Part shown: in pieces, positions 1 to 10,593 of the stretch
Numbering within the stretch: the first letter of the stretch is position 1
Layout of the letters: each line of letters opens with the position of its first letter
Source of the DNA: Lelliottia nimipressuralis
GTDB lineage: Bacteria; Pseudomonadota; Gammaproteobacteria; Enterobacterales; Enterobacteriaceae
Length of the DNA: 64,000 nt
Direction: 5' to 3'
NCBI RefSeq assembly: GCF_004402045.1
Contig: NZ_SOMG01000016.1
Location: forward strand, 62,001 to 126,000
Notes under the pieces: model-generated
What the model was told of the DNA's origin: nothing
The model's database searches: none
What the model saw: only the letters and a program-made list of their open reading frames with translations
Position numbers and translations under genes: made by a program

Positions 1-338
1 ATCATCATCCTCTGCCGGCGGGATGCAGCTGGCTCGATCAACACAGCCTGCGCAACTCCGCGGCGCTGGATCGCGTGCTGGCGAAGTTCCCGCGGGTGAA
101 GAACCTGCTGTGTGGACACATTCATCAGGAACAGGATCTCGACTGGAATGGACGTCGCATGCTGGCGACGCCATCGACCTGCGTTCAGTTTAAGCCGCAC
201 TGCGCCAATTTTACGCTTGATACTATCGCGCCAGGCTGGCGCTGGCTGGAACTGCATGCCGATGGCACGCTGGCCACGGAAGTCTGCCGTTTAACCGGCG
301 CGCAATTCCGCCCGGACACCGCTTCAGAAGGCTATTGA
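1..338 (+). CDS. cpdA: 3',5'-cyclic-AMP phosphodiesterase CpdA (C-terminal part)
   Basis: This is the 3' end of a gene whose start lies before the window; the reading frame begins at base 3 and stops at 336-338. CpdA hydrolyses cAMP to AMP in the cytoplasm and so lowers CRP-cAMP signalling. The visible part keeps metallophosphoesterase motifs: an HHP near the start and the GHIH metal-binding motif in LLCGHIHQE, followed by the conserved tail ending [10 protein letters not shown]. The stop overlaps the next start (TGATG), so cpdA and yqiA are translationally coupled, as in E. coli upstream of parE. Identification rests on near-identity to the remembered E. coli protein. Confidence 0.93.
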   Translation, partial: HHPLPAGCSWLDQHSLRNSAALDRVLAKFPRVKNLLCGHIHQEQDLDWNGRRMLATPSTCVQFKPHCANFTLDTIAPGWRWLELHADGTLATEVCRLTGAQFRPDTASEGY

Positions 339-919
339 TGTCTACGCTCCTTTATCTGCACGGCTTCAACAGCTCGCCGCGTTCCGCAAAAGCGACACAG
401 TTTCGCCAGTGGCTGAGCGAGCATCACCCCGATGTTGAGATGATCATCCCGCAACTGCCGCCTTATCCGGCCCAGGCCGCGGAGATGCTGGAATCTATCG
501 TGCTTGAGCACGGCGGGGAAACGTTCGGTGTGGTCGGCTCATCGCTGGGCGGGTATTACGCCACCTGGCTCTCGCAATGCTTCATGCTGCCCGCCGTAGT
601 GGTTAATCCAGCGGTGCGGCCATTTGAGCTGCTGCGGGACTTTCTTGGCGAAAACGAGAACCCCTACACCGGCCAGCAATATGTGCTAGAGTCACGCCAT
701 ATTTACGATCTCAAAGTTATGCAGGTCGACCCGCTTGAGGCGCCGGATCTTATCTGGCTGCTGCAACAGACGGGAGATGAAGTGCTGGATTACCGCCAGG
801 CAGTGGCGTATTACGCATCCTGCCGCCAGACTATAGAAGAGGGCGGAAACCATGCTTTCACGGGCTTTGAGAATCATTTCACCCAGATTGTCGATTTTCT
901 TGGACTGCACAGCCACTGA
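338..919 (+). CDS. yqiA: Esterase YqiA
   Basis: A 193-residue alpha/beta-hydrolase of the UPF0227 family, the usual YqiA length. It opens with the strand and oxyanion region [13 protein letters not shown] and carries the nucleophile elbow GSSLGG (catalytic Ser near residue 68); the C-terminal EGGNHAF supplies the His. The E. coli protein has esterase activity on short acyl esters, and its physiological substrate is unknown. ATG at 338 is preferred over the in-frame TTG one codon earlier because it gives the family N-terminus [10 protein letters not shown] and overlaps the cpdA stop. It sits in the cpdA-yqiA-parE gene string, 28 bp before parE. Confidence 0.93.
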   Translation: MSTLLYLHGFNSSPRSAKATQFRQWLSEHHPDVEMIIPQLPPYPAQAAEMLESIVLEHGGETFGVVGSSLGGYYATWLSQCFMLPAVVVNPAVRPFELLRDFLGENENPYTGQQYVLESRHIYDLKVMQVDPLEAPDLIWLLQQTGDEVLDYRQAVAYYASCRQTIEEGGNHAFTGFENHFTQIVDFLGLHSH

Positions 920-944
920 CAATCAATGCGAATTGCTAGTTTAA

Positions 945-2840
<1,896 letters not shown>

Positions 2841-2841
2841 T

Positions 2842-2868
2842 AAAAAGCCCTGCGATGCAGGGCTTTTT
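2842..2868. terminator. Bidirectional Rho-independent terminator between parE and the siderophore receptor
   Basis: A GCCCTGC/GCAGGGC stem (2847-2853 and 2857-2863) with a 3-nt loop is flanked by an A-tract on the left and a T-tract on the right. It can therefore stop transcription from parE on the plus strand and from the receptor gene on the minus strand. Confidence 0.9.
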
Positions 2869-2872
2869 TACA

Positions 2873-5014
2873 TCAAAACTCCATCTTCACCGTCAGCTGC
2901 ACTTCGCGCGGGTCGCCAATCTGGTTGCCCAGGTTGTTGGTCGCGATAGATGAGGTGTAGTAGGTCTTATCAAACAGGTTCTTCACGTTGACCTGCAGCG
3001 TCACCGGATACTGCAGCTTCATCTTATATGCCGCAAACGCATCCGCCACGAAATACCCCGGCAGGTAGTAATCCGCTCCGTTGGTCGCTGAGCGACGGCT
3101 CACGCCGTGCCCGCCGCCGCCGAGCGTCAGGGTGTTTCCGGCAAACGCATTGTGAATATCGTAGGTCAGGAACAGCGAGCCGGTATGGCGCGGCACGTTC
3201 GGCAGCGGTTTGCCGGCATAGTCCGGATCTTCCAGCACCTTCGCGTCGGTATAGCCATAGCTGGCGATGATATTGGTGTTTTCGGTCAATGACCCGGCAA
3301 CATCCACCTCCACCCCCTGGGAACGCACGCGGCCCGCAGTTTTGGCGATGGTTTCACCCCCTACGCTTTCGTTGTACAGCACGTTGCGCTTGTGAATATC
3401 AAACAGCGCGATATTGGCGGTAATGCCGTTGAACAGGTCAAACTTCGCGCCCACTTCGTAAGCATTCGATGTTTCCGGCGGCAGGTCACCAATGTAGCTC
3501 GCGATGGACGACTGCGGCATAAACGTTTGTGAGTAGTTGGCAAACAGCGAGACGGATGGTGTGAGCTTGTAAACCAGCCCCAGCTTCGGCGTCCACTGCT
3601 CGTCGCGACTGTCGGTATTAACGTTGAAAGGACGGCCTTTGCCCGCGTACTGGGTGTAATACTGATAGCGCATCCCTGCGACGGCGATCCAGTTATCGGT
3701 CAGGTACAGGGCATCCTGCGCGTAGGCGGAATAGCTCTCCTGCTTGAGCGTCTGGTCGCTGTCGGATGCCGACACGGTGGTGCATTTGCCGAGGTTGCCA
3801 TACGTCGGGTGATAGATATTGAAATCTTTCACGTTTTTACAGCGCATCATGTCCGTGCGCAGCAGATCGTAATTCTCATACGACACGCCGGTCAGGATCT
3901 CATTGTAAAAGCCTGCGATATCCACGTTCCCCTGAAGGTCCGCACGGGTACTGTGCATGCGCTGGGTCGAGCCCTGGGTCGCATCCACGCGGCGGGTCAG
4001 GTTACCGGTTTTTGAATCGTAGGCCATCACGCGGGCCTGGTTATCGCTGTATTTATCCTGGCTGAAGCTGTAGTCAAACTTCGCGGTCCACTGGCTGTTG
4101 AGGCGATATTCTGCGTTGAGCTGAGCGAGATCGGACTGGCCGTCGGTCACGTTAAACGGCTCATCGAAGCGGGTTTTGCGATCCACATTCACCGGCTGTT
4201 TAGTGTTGAGATCGAAGATCGTTCCGCGATCGAACGGCGTCTTATAGTCGCGATGAGAATAGAGCACGGTCACGGTGGCATCATCGCCAAACCAGGTGAG
4301 CGATGGGGCGATAAAGGTGCTGCGTTCGTTGCCAAAATTACGCCAGTAATCTTCGTCCTGATATTCACCCGTAAGGCGATACGCCAGACGCGTGCCGTCA
4401 ATCGGGCCGGTCACGTCAACCTGTCCGGTGCCGCCGCCAAAGCTGGAAGAGGTGGCGGAAATCGAACCGCCGAAGGTCTTCTCCGGGCGTTTGGTGACGA
4501 CGTTAATCAGGCCGCCCGGATCGAGGATACCGTAAAGCGTTGAGGCCGGGCCTTTCAGCACCTCCACGCGCTCGGTTGCGGCATTAAAGCTGCGCGGCAG
4601 TACGGTGCGCAGGCCGTTGGTCATGATCGAGCCGTCGCGGTTCGCGCCAAATCCTCGGCGTACAAACGCATCCTGCGTCCCCCCCAGGGTGTTGGTCTGA
4701 ACCACGTTGCTGACGTTATAGAGCGCTTCATCCAGCGTGGTGGCGTGCTGATCCTCCAGCACTTTATCGCTGACGGTATTCACCACCTGCGGGATATCCA
4801 GCATCGGCATGTTGGTTAGCGTGGCAGTGGAGGTGTTCAGCGGTTGATAGCCGTTGGTGGCCTCGACCGTGGCATTGGGATCGGCGGTAACGGTGAGGGT
4901 TTCGCCGTCTTTTGTTGCTGCGGTCTCTGCTGCGTGTACCAGAGGTGCCATAAACAAAAGCGAAAAGAGCGCGCGCCCTTTAATCCCAGAAAGAGAAGGT
5001 GTGAACGTAGCCAT
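2873..5014 (-). CDS. TonB-dependent siderophore receptor, FhuA/FoxA-like
   Basis: Outer-membrane receptor of about 713 residues that should import a ferric siderophore using TonB-ExbBD energy. The ATG at 5014 is chosen because it starts a signal peptide (SLLFMAPLVHA before AE); a longer frame to 5134 has no export signal. The mature N-terminus carries a TonB box (ETLTVTA). Then come the plug domain with the VEVLKGPASTLYG and GGLINVVTKRP motifs, the beta-barrel, and the terminal Phe (VKMEF). A Cys pair (RCKNVKDF ... GNLGKC) resembles the loop disulfide of the FhuA family, so a hydroxamate siderophore such as ferrioxamine or coprogen is plausible but unproven. It is divergent from a FecCDE-type ABC importer and has a Fur-like box upstream. 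Confidence 0.85.
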   Translation of the reverse strand: MATFTPSLSGIKGRALFSLLFMAPLVHAAETAATKDGETLTVTADPNATVEATNGYQPLNTSTATLTNMPMLDIPQVVNTVSDKVLEDQHATTLDEALYNVSNVVQTNTLGGTQDAFVRRGFGANRDGSIMTNGLRTVLPRSFNAATERVEVLKGPASTLYGILDPGGLINVVTKRPEKTFGGSISATSSSFGGGTGQVDVTGPIDGTRLAYRLTGEYQDEDYWRNFGNERSTFIAPSLTWFGDDATVTVLYSHRDYKTPFDRGTIFDLNTKQPVNVDRKTRFDEPFNVTDGQSDLAQLNAEYRLNSQWTAKFDYSFSQDKYSDNQARVMAYDSKTGNLTRRVDATQGSTQRMHSTRADLQGNVDIAGFYNEILTGVSYENYDLLRTDMMRCKNVKDFNIYHPTYGNLGKCTTVSASDSDQTLKQESYSAYAQDALYLTDNWIAVAGMRYQYYTQYAGKGRPFNVNTDSRDEQWTPKLGLVYKLTPSVSLFANYSQTFMPQSSIASYIGDLPPETSNAYEVGAKFDLFNGITANIALFDIHKRNVLYNESVGGETIAKTAGRVRSQGVEVDVAGSLTENTNIIASYGYTDAKVLEDPDYAGKPLPNVPRHTGSLFLTYDIHNAFAGNTLTLGGGGHGVSRRSATNGADYYLPGYFVADAFAAYKMKLQYPVTLQVNVKNLFDKTYYTSSIATNNLGNQIGDPREVQLTVKMEF

Positions 5015-5395
5015 TACATCTGTTTTCCCGAAATATCCAACGAATAAACGTTCGTGGAAGAAGGTATGAGTCATTGCCCTTACGGTCTGTTCGTTAGCCT
5101 GAAAGCATCGAACTTGTAATTGAGAATCATTCAATCATGCATGGATGTAGTAGTAAATGGAAAAAAGCAAAAATCGACTACAGCCATAAGTGGTACGTAA
5201 AAGCGCAACGTATTAACAGTTAATTAATTGAAATTTAAGATATTATTATATTAATGATTTTTGTGATGCTTTCCGTTTACCCATGGGATTATCAGGGTGT
5301 TTCTTCTCTTGACTACTACATGGCGCGGCGTCAAACTCTCAAAAGAGAATGAGTTTTATTTTTATTTGTTGTTTTTTCATTACGTTGGCGTTCAC
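5015..5395. promoter_or_regulatory. Divergent control region of the siderophore receptor and ABC importer
   Basis: This 381-bp AT-rich intergenic region must hold the promoters of both divergent units. The clearest element is the Fur-like site at 5116-5134. Elsewhere there are long A/T runs (about 5205-5260) but no second Fur match as good. No RNA gene or further reading frame with a credible start was seen. Confidence 0.6.
5116..5134 (-). promoter_or_regulatory. Candidate Fur box
   Basis: The 19 bases gtaattgagaatcattcaa match the classical Fur consensus GATAATGATAATCATTATC at 12 of 19 positions, with an unbroken AATCATT core. It lies about 100 bp upstream of the receptor start codon, where a Fur-repressed promoter would be. 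Iron repression is inferred from the site and the function of the gene. Confidence 0.55.
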
Positions 5396-6205
5396 GTGGC
5401 ACACAACACAAACAAACCGGGACTGGTTCTGGAGAACCTCTCTGCGGGCTATCAGAAAAAAATCATCATTGATGAGATCTCCCTTGCGATCCCTCAGCAG
5501 AAAATGACGGTGCTGGTAGGGGCGAACGGCTGTGGAAAATCCACGCTGTTGAGCACTATCGCGCGGCTGCTGCAGCCGCTGGGGGGAACCGCGCTGCTGG
5601 ACGGCAAAGCCATTCATGAGCAACCAACCAAAGCGGTTGCCCGTCAGCTTGGTATTCTGCCCCAGTCTCCGCTGCTGCCGGAAGGGTTAACCGTATTCGA
5701 TCTGGTCTCGCGCGGGCGGTTTCCCTGGCAAAATTTTATGCGCCAGTGGAGCGACGAAGACGAGCTTGCGGTGGAGGAGGCCCTGCGCCTGACCGGCACG
5801 GCAGCCTTTGCGCATCTGCCGGTCGAAAGCTTGTCCGGCGGCCAGCGCCAGCGCTGCTGGATCGCCATGGCGCTGGCGCAGCAAACGCCGTATATCCTGC
5901 TTGATGAACCCACGACGTTTCTCGACCTCCGCTATCAGGTGGAGATCCTGGAGCTGCTGCACGCCCTGACCCGCCAGCACGGACGTACCGTGGTGGTGGT
6001 GCTGCACGATCTCAACTTCGCGGTGAACTACGGCGATTCGCTGGTCTTTTTACGCCAGGGAAAAGTAGAGGGTGTATTGCATGAAGGCGACGTCTGCACG
6101 CCGGAGCTGATCAAAGCGGTATTTGATGTCGACGTGCATATGTCCGTTAACCCCTTGACCGGCAAACCGTTCTTTATGCCCTTTCGCCAGGCTGCTGAAA
6201 AATGA
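5396..6205 (+). CDS. Iron-siderophore ABC transporter ATP-binding protein (FecE/FepC family)
   Basis: Cytoplasmic ATPase of a siderophore importer. It shows Walker A (GANGCGKST), the Q-loop, the ABC signature LSGGQRQR, Walker B (YILLDEPT) and the switch His (VVLHDLN). The GTG at 5396 is proposed as start because it gives VAHNTNKPGLVLENL and the usual length of about 269 residues. An in-frame extension to 5297 adds an unlikely Phe/Tyr-rich leader; no ATG is available and the ribosome site is weak, so the start is uncertain. The stop overlaps the next gene's ATG (ATGATAATG), the first link of a tightly coupled five-gene operon. Confidence 0.88.
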   Translation: MAHNTNKPGLVLENLSAGYQKKIIIDEISLAIPQQKMTVLVGANGCGKSTLLSTIARLLQPLGGTALLDGKAIHEQPTKAVARQLGILPQSPLLPEGLTVFDLVSRGRFPWQNFMRQWSDEDELAVEEALRLTGTAAFAHLPVESLSGGQRQRCWIAMALAQQTPYILLDEPTTFLDLRYQVEILELLHALTRQHGRTVVVVLHDLNFAVNYGDSLVFLRQGKVEGVLHEGDVCTPELIKAVFDVDVHMSVNPLTGKPFFMPFRQAAEK

Positions 6206-7188
6206 TAATGCGCACGTCTCTGGCGTTTATCCTTTTTGCGCTCCTGCTGGTGGCGGCCGCGGTTGCACATCTGGGGGTCGGCGCGCGCGTTATTCCTCCC
6301 TGGACGGTGGTCGAGGCTTTTTTCGCTTTCGACCCGCATAATTTCGATCATAACGTCATCATCAGGCTGCGCCTGTTACGCCTTATGGCGGCCACGCTTA
6401 CCGGCGCGGCGCTGGGTGTGGCGGGGGTATTATTGCAGTCAGTCATCCGCAACCCGCTGGGCGAGCCGCATATTCTGGGTCTCAATGCCGGGGCGGCGCT
6501 GGCTGTGGTGCTGACGAGCGCGCTGGGTCTGACTCTGCCATTTGGTCAACCGCTTATTGCCGCCGCCGGTGCCGCCACGCTGTTTTTGCTGGTGCTGATG
6601 TTCTCCTCTTCCGGACGCACCGGGCTCACGCCAATGAAAATCACCCTGTGCGGTGTCGCGATGTCGGCATTTGCCTCGTCAGTCACCGCCGCCGTGCTGA
6701 TTCTGGACGAACAGACGCTGCTCTCCCTGCGTACCTGGCTGGCGGGGGATTTAGCCGGGGTTAACGCACAGATGCTCCGGAGCGCCCTGTGGGCTGCAGC
6801 AGCCGGTTTTGTTCTCGCTATCGGGCTGTCGCCTTCGCTCAATATGCTGGCGCTGGGGGACAGAATGGCCCAGGGGCTTGGCGTGTCGCTGCTGAAAACC
6901 CGCCTGCTCGCCCTGCTGGCCATCGCGCTGCTCTGCGGCGCGGCCGTCTCCATCGCCGGGCCGATTGGCTTTATCGGCCTTGTGGTGCCGCAGCTCATTC
7001 GCCGTCTGGTGTCGATTGATCTGCGAGTGATGGTACCGCTGTCTGCCCTCTGCGGCGCGGTGGTTTTGCTGCTGGCGGATATCGCCGCCCGCACGCTGTT
7101 TACGCCCTGGGAGCTGGCAACCGGCATCATGACTGCCCTGGTTGGCGCACCCATTTTCATCTTTATGGCCACGAGGATGTTCAAATGA
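6202..7188 (+). CDS. Iron-siderophore ABC transporter permease 1 (FecCD family)
   Basis: A 328-residue inner-membrane permease of the BtuC/FecCD fold with about ten hydrophobic helices. The family signature is clear: GAALGVAGVLLQSVIRNPL followed by GEPHILGLNAGAAL, and later GPIGFIGLVVPQLIRRL, the cytoplasmic loop that docks the ATPase. ATG 6202 overlaps the ATPase stop and a second ATG follows at 6208; either could be used. The stop overlaps the start of the second permease. Together they form the heterodimeric channel. Confidence 0.9.
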   Translation: MIMRTSLAFILFALLLVAAAVAHLGVGARVIPPWTVVEAFFAFDPHNFDHNVIIRLRLLRLMAATLTGAALGVAGVLLQSVIRNPLGEPHILGLNAGAALAVVLTSALGLTLPFGQPLIAAAGAATLFLLVLMFSSSGRTGLTPMKITLCGVAMSAFASSVTAAVLILDEQTLLSLRTWLAGDLAGVNAQMLRSALWAAAAGFVLAIGLSPSLNMLALGDRMAQGLGVSLLKTRLLALLAIALLCGAAVSIAGPIGFIGLVVPQLIRRLVSIDLRVMVPLSALCGAVVLLLADIAARTLFTPWELATGIMTALVGAPIFIFMATRMFK

Positions 7189-8225
7189 ACCGGGCCGGAC
7201 TGCGTGCGCTGCGCGTTGGCACCTTCTCGGCGCTGATTCGTCCAAAGGCGATGGCGTGTCTGGTCGTCCTGGCGCTGGCCGCCTGCCTGCTGACAGGTTT
7301 TGGCCTGACGCACGGTTCCCTGCCAATTCCCACTTCAGATGTCGGGCGCGCGCTGTTTTACCCTGAAAGCCTGACGGCGGAGACGCGCTACATCGTGATG
7401 GACATCCGCCTGCCGCGTCTGCTGATGGCGATACTGTGTGGCGCCATGCTCGGTATGGCTGGGGCGGCAATGCAGTCTATTACACGCAATGGCCTGGCTG
7501 ACCCGGGGCTTATCGGCGTGAAAGAGGGCTGTAGCGCGGCGGTACTGCTGCTGATTTTTCAGTTCCCGTCGCTGAGTCTGGCCTGGCGTCCGCTGGTCGG
7601 GATGGCCGGTGGGCTGCTCACCGCGCTAGTGGTCATAGCCCTGGCGCGCGATATCTCGCGCCCGCGATTCATCCTGATTGGCATCGGCGTGTCATGGGCG
7701 TTTGCCGCGGCGATGGGCGTCTTCATCACCACTGCTGACGTGCGCGACGTGCAGACGGCGATGCTCTGGCTGGCAGGAAGCCTGCATGCGGCAAACTGGA
7801 CGCTGGTGGGGCTAGCCGCACTCTGGGCTGCTCCCGCGTTTGTGCTGTTGCTGTTTACCGCGCGGGCCGCGGACGTGGCGTTGCTCGGCAATCAGGCCGC
7901 TACGGGCCTTGGCGTACGCACAACCCGGCTGGCGCTGCTGCGGGTTCTCGCCCCGGTGGTGCTGACGGCGGCCAGCGTCTCCTGCGTGGGTAGTATTGGT
8001 TTCGTGGGGCTGATTGCCCCGCATATGGCACGCCTGCTGCTGCGCGGTGGGCAAACCGCGCTCCTGGCGGGAAGCGCCGTGCTGGGTGCGCTGCTGGTGC
8101 TGCTGGCGGATAACGTTGGCCGTCTGGCATTCCTCCCGCTGCAGCTGCCGGCGGGAATTGTGATTTCATTGATTGGCGGACCGTTTTTCCTGCTGCTGCT
8201 CTGGCAGCGTCGGGACAGATTTTAG
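7185..8225 (+). CDS. Iron-siderophore ABC transporter permease 2 (FecCD family)
   Basis: A 346-residue second FecCD-type permease that pairs with the preceding one. Diagnostic stretches are GAMLGMAGAAMQSITRNGLADPG, split here as GMAGAAMQSITRNG then LADPGLIGVKEG, and near the C-terminus GSIGFVGLIAPHMARLL, the ATPase-coupling loop. About nine to ten transmembrane segments are visible. It starts at the ATGA overlap with permease 1 and ends 6 bp before the binding-protein gene. The gene order, ATPase first and binding protein fourth, differs from fecBCDE but the components are complete. Confidence 0.9.
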   Translation: MNRAGLRALRVGTFSALIRPKAMACLVVLALAACLLTGFGLTHGSLPIPTSDVGRALFYPESLTAETRYIVMDIRLPRLLMAILCGAMLGMAGAAMQSITRNGLADPGLIGVKEGCSAAVLLLIFQFPSLSLAWRPLVGMAGGLLTALVVIALARDISRPRFILIGIGVSWAFAAAMGVFITTADVRDVQTAMLWLAGSLHAANWTLVGLAALWAAPAFVLLLFTARAADVALLGNQAATGLGVRTTRLALLRVLAPVVLTAASVSCVGSIGFVGLIAPHMARLLLRGGQTALLAGSAVLGALLVLLADNVGRLAFLPLQLPAGIVISLIGGPFFLLLLWQRRDRF

Positions 8226-8231
8226 GGGACT

Positions 8232-9185
8232 ATGATGCGCGTAGTGTTTTCGATGCTGTTGTTGGTGGGGTTCGCGGTGAGTGCGGCGGAGCCGACGCAG
8301 ACGTTTACTGACGATCTGAACCGAAAAGTGGTGGTGCCGGTTCATCCGAAACGGATTGTCTCGTTACACGATCTGGATATCACCATTCCGCTGATTGAGC
8401 TTGGCGTGCCGCCGGTCGCGAGCCATGGCCGCACGCGGCCGGACGGCAGCCACTTTCTGCGCTCCAGCGGAATGTTGACGGGCGTCGACTTCGATAATTC
8501 CGACATCAAATTTATCGGCACGGCGGATATCGATATTGAAGCTATCGCCGCCGCAAAACCTGACCTGATCGTGACCGAGCCGACCCGCAACACCCCGGTG
8601 GAACAGCTGGAAAAAATTGCCCCGACGGTCAGCATCGATCATCTCGATGGCGGCGCGCCGGAGATCTACCGCAAGCTGGCGCAGCTCACGGGCACGCAGG
8701 CGCGGCTGGCGATCCTTGAGCGTCGCTATCAGGAGCAAATAAAGGCGCTGAAAGCGACGGTGGATACCCGCAAAATTAGCGTGTCGGTGATTCAGGCGAA
8801 TCAGGGGAAGATTAACGCCATGCACAGCTATCACTCGCTAGGCCGCGTGCTCCGTGATGCCGGGTTCACCTTCCCGCCGCTGATTGAGTCCATTCCGGAA
8901 GGGGGGCGGATTGACGTCAGCGCCGAGCGCCTGCCGGAACTGGATGCCGACTTCGTCTTCGCCACCTGGCGTGGGGATACCGGCGGTAAACCGCAGGACG
9001 AGCTGGCGGCGATGGATGCGGTGATGCCGGGGTGGTGTCAGTTTCTGAATGCCTGCCGGACCGGGCATTACGTGCTGATCTCGCGTGAAGAGGCGATCTC
9101 GAATTCGTTTGCCTCGTTAGGACTGATGGCCGCGCAGGTGCAGTCGCAGATTGCCGGGCGTCCGCTGCCGGAGGCGTCACGGTGA
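8232..9185 (+). CDS. Periplasmic iron-siderophore-binding protein
   Basis: A 317-residue helical-backbone (FepB/FecB-type) binding protein. It has a short signal peptide (hydrophobic MLLLVGFAVSA, then AEP) and no lipobox Cys, so it should be a soluble periplasmic protein. The body shows the family pattern: KRIVSLHDLDITIPLIELG, then DIDIEAIAAAKPDLIV and VEQLEKIAPTV. Two in-frame ATGs at 8232 and 8235 are possible starts. The 3' end overlaps the GTG of the regulator gene. It would hand the ferric siderophore from the divergent outer-membrane receptor to the permeases. Confidence 0.88.
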   Translation: MMRVVFSMLLLVGFAVSAAEPTQTFTDDLNRKVVVPVHPKRIVSLHDLDITIPLIELGVPPVASHGRTRPDGSHFLRSSGMLTGVDFDNSDIKFIGTADIDIEAIAAAKPDLIVTEPTRNTPVEQLEKIAPTVSIDHLDGGAPEIYRKLAQLTGTQARLAILERRYQEQIKALKATVDTRKISVSVIQANQGKINAMHSYHSLGRVLRDAGFTFPPLIESIPEGGRIDVSAERLPELDADFVFATWRGDTGGKPQDELAAMDAVMPGWCQFLNACRTGHYVLISREEAISNSFASLGLMAAQVQSQIAGRPLPEASR

Positions 9186-10069
9186 TCCGCAAAGAGAAAG
9201 GGCGCGTGGATGTATATGGCGATCGCTTTCGCGCGCGTGCGCATCAGCTGACGCCGCGTTTGCTGCAGGTCGCACGCTATATCCATGACAACCGCGAAGC
9301 GGTGATGGAACAGACGGCAATGGAGATTGCTGCGGAACTGAAAACCTCGGACGCCACGGTGGTCCGCGCCATTCAGGCGCTGGGGTTCGCCGGGCTGCGC
9401 GATCTGAAGCAGACCCTGGAGCAGTGGTTTGGTCCGGTGGTGACGTCCAGCGAAAAGATGTCCACCACGGTGAATACGCTTGCCAGCGACGTCAATGCGA
9501 GCATTGATTTTGTGCTGGAGGGGCATCAACACACCTGCGACGTGCTATCCGAGCCCCACAACCGCTACGCGATGGCGCAGGCGGTTTCCCTGCTGGCGCA
9601 GGCGAGACAGGTTGCCATATTTGGTATTGGCGCCTCCGGCATTCTGGCCGAGTACACTGCCAGGCTGTTCAGCCGCATGGGGTTACCCGCCACGCCGCTT
9701 AACCGCACCGGGATAGGGCTTGCGGAACAGCTGATTGCGCTTCAGCGCGGCGACGTGCTGGTGATGATGGCGCAGAAGTCCGCGCACCGGGAGGGGCAAA
9801 CCACGCTGCGTGAAGCAAAACGTCTGGGTATCCCAACGATCCTGCTGACCAACGCCCTTGATTCGCGTTTCAGTAAGGAGGCCAGCGTGGTGATCCACGT
9901 TCCGCGCGGCGGCGAAAAGGGCAAAATCCCGCTCCACGGCACGGTGCTGCTGTGTCTGGAGATGATTATTTTATCCGTCGCCTCCACCGAGCCGCAGCGC
10001 ACCATCAAGTCAATGAAGCGCATCAACGAGCTACATCGTGGGTTAAAACCGGGGAAGAAAAGCAGCTGA
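9182..10069 (+). CDS. MurR/RpiR-family transcriptional regulator
   Basis: A 295-residue protein with the two RpiR-family parts. An N-terminal HTH_6 domain (about residues 1-80) includes MEIAAELKTSDATVVRAIQ and GFAGLRDLKQTL. A SIS domain (about 120-250) begins QVAIFGIGASGILAEYTARL. SIS domains normally bind phosphosugars, and these regulators usually control sugar-catabolic genes. Here the gene is the last member of a siderophore-import operon, joined by a GTGA overlap to the binding protein, and no sugar gene is near. It may sense an internal metabolite tied to iron or siderophore use; this is inference. Confidence 0.88.
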   Translation: MIRKEKGRVDVYGDRFRARAHQLTPRLLQVARYIHDNREAVMEQTAMEIAAELKTSDATVVRAIQALGFAGLRDLKQTLEQWFGPVVTSSEKMSTTVNTLASDVNASIDFVLEGHQHTCDVLSEPHNRYAMAQAVSLLAQARQVAIFGIGASGILAEYTARLFSRMGLPATPLNRTGIGLAEQLIALQRGDVLVMMAQKSAHREGQTTLREAKRLGIPTILLTNALDSRFSKEASVVIHVPRGGEKGKIPLHGTVLLCLEMIILSVASTEPQRTIKSMKRINELHRGLKPGKKSS

Positions 10070-10078
10070 TTTCCCCGG
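10049..10078. terminator. Possible shared terminator hairpin between the regulator gene and kbp
   Basis: CCGGGGAA (10049-10056) and TTCCCCGG (10071-10078) can pair around a 14-nt loop that covers the end of the regulator gene. There is no clear T-tract, so it may be only a weak or Rho-assisted terminator for the two convergent genes. Confidence 0.4.
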
Positions 10079-10086
10079 CTCGCGGA

Positions 10087-10527
10087 TTACGCTTTAGGAA
10101 TACGCAGCGTCTGGCCAGGATAGATTTTATCCGGGCTGGAGAGCATCGGGCGGTTAGCCTCAAAAATCTTATTGTACTGGTTGGCATCGCCGTACACGGT
10201 TTTGGAGATAGCGCTCAGGGTATCGCCGGATTTCACCGTGTAGTAGGTGGCTTCATCTTTGGCATCGGTCGTGGTGATGTTGTTCTCCACCTCGCTGACG
10301 CCCGCGATGTTCCCGACGGCGACCTGGATTTTTTCTTTCTGTTCCTGGGTCAGCCCGTCGCCCGTCACGCTGGCTTTGCCGTCGGTGACGTTAACCTGAA
10401 CCTTATCTGAACCGGGAATATTGAGTTTCTTGAGATGCTCGGTGATTTTGTCGCTCTGGCCTTTATGATCGGTCAGGTTATCCCATAGCTTTTCGCCTGC
10501 TTCTTTTACAAAGTTAAAAAGACCCAT
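10087..10527 (-). CDS. kbp: Potassium-binding protein Kbp (BON-LysM, YgaU)
   Basis: A 146-residue protein with a BON domain (about residues 20-90, [17 protein letters not shown]) and a C-terminal LysM domain (about 95-145, [20 protein letters not shown] ... [10 protein letters not shown]). This is the architecture of E. coli YgaU/Kbp (149 residues), a cytoplasmic K+-binding protein needed for growth at high K+. There is no signal peptide. A good ribosome site (AGGAGG) precedes the ATG at 10527. In E. coli the gene lies elsewhere, near gabP, so either the gene has moved or this is an extra copy. Confidence 0.85.
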   Translation of the reverse strand: MGLFNFVKEAGEKLWDNLTDHKGQSDKITEHLKKLNIPGSDKVQVNVTDGKASVTGDGLTQEQKEKIQVAVGNIAGVSEVENNITTTDAKDEATYYTVKSGDTLSAISKTVYGDANQYNKIFEANRPMLSSPDKIYPGQTLRIPKA

Positions 10528-10593
10528 TCCATCCTCCTGTTAATCATGAAGTCAGAATAAGCATAGCAGTTGAGTTTTAAGCTGATAAAAAAA

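Noticed and set aside
5240..5258. gatattattatattaatga as a second Fur box
   Set aside because: It matches the consensus at only about 10 of 19 positions, which A/T-rich sequence reaches by chance.
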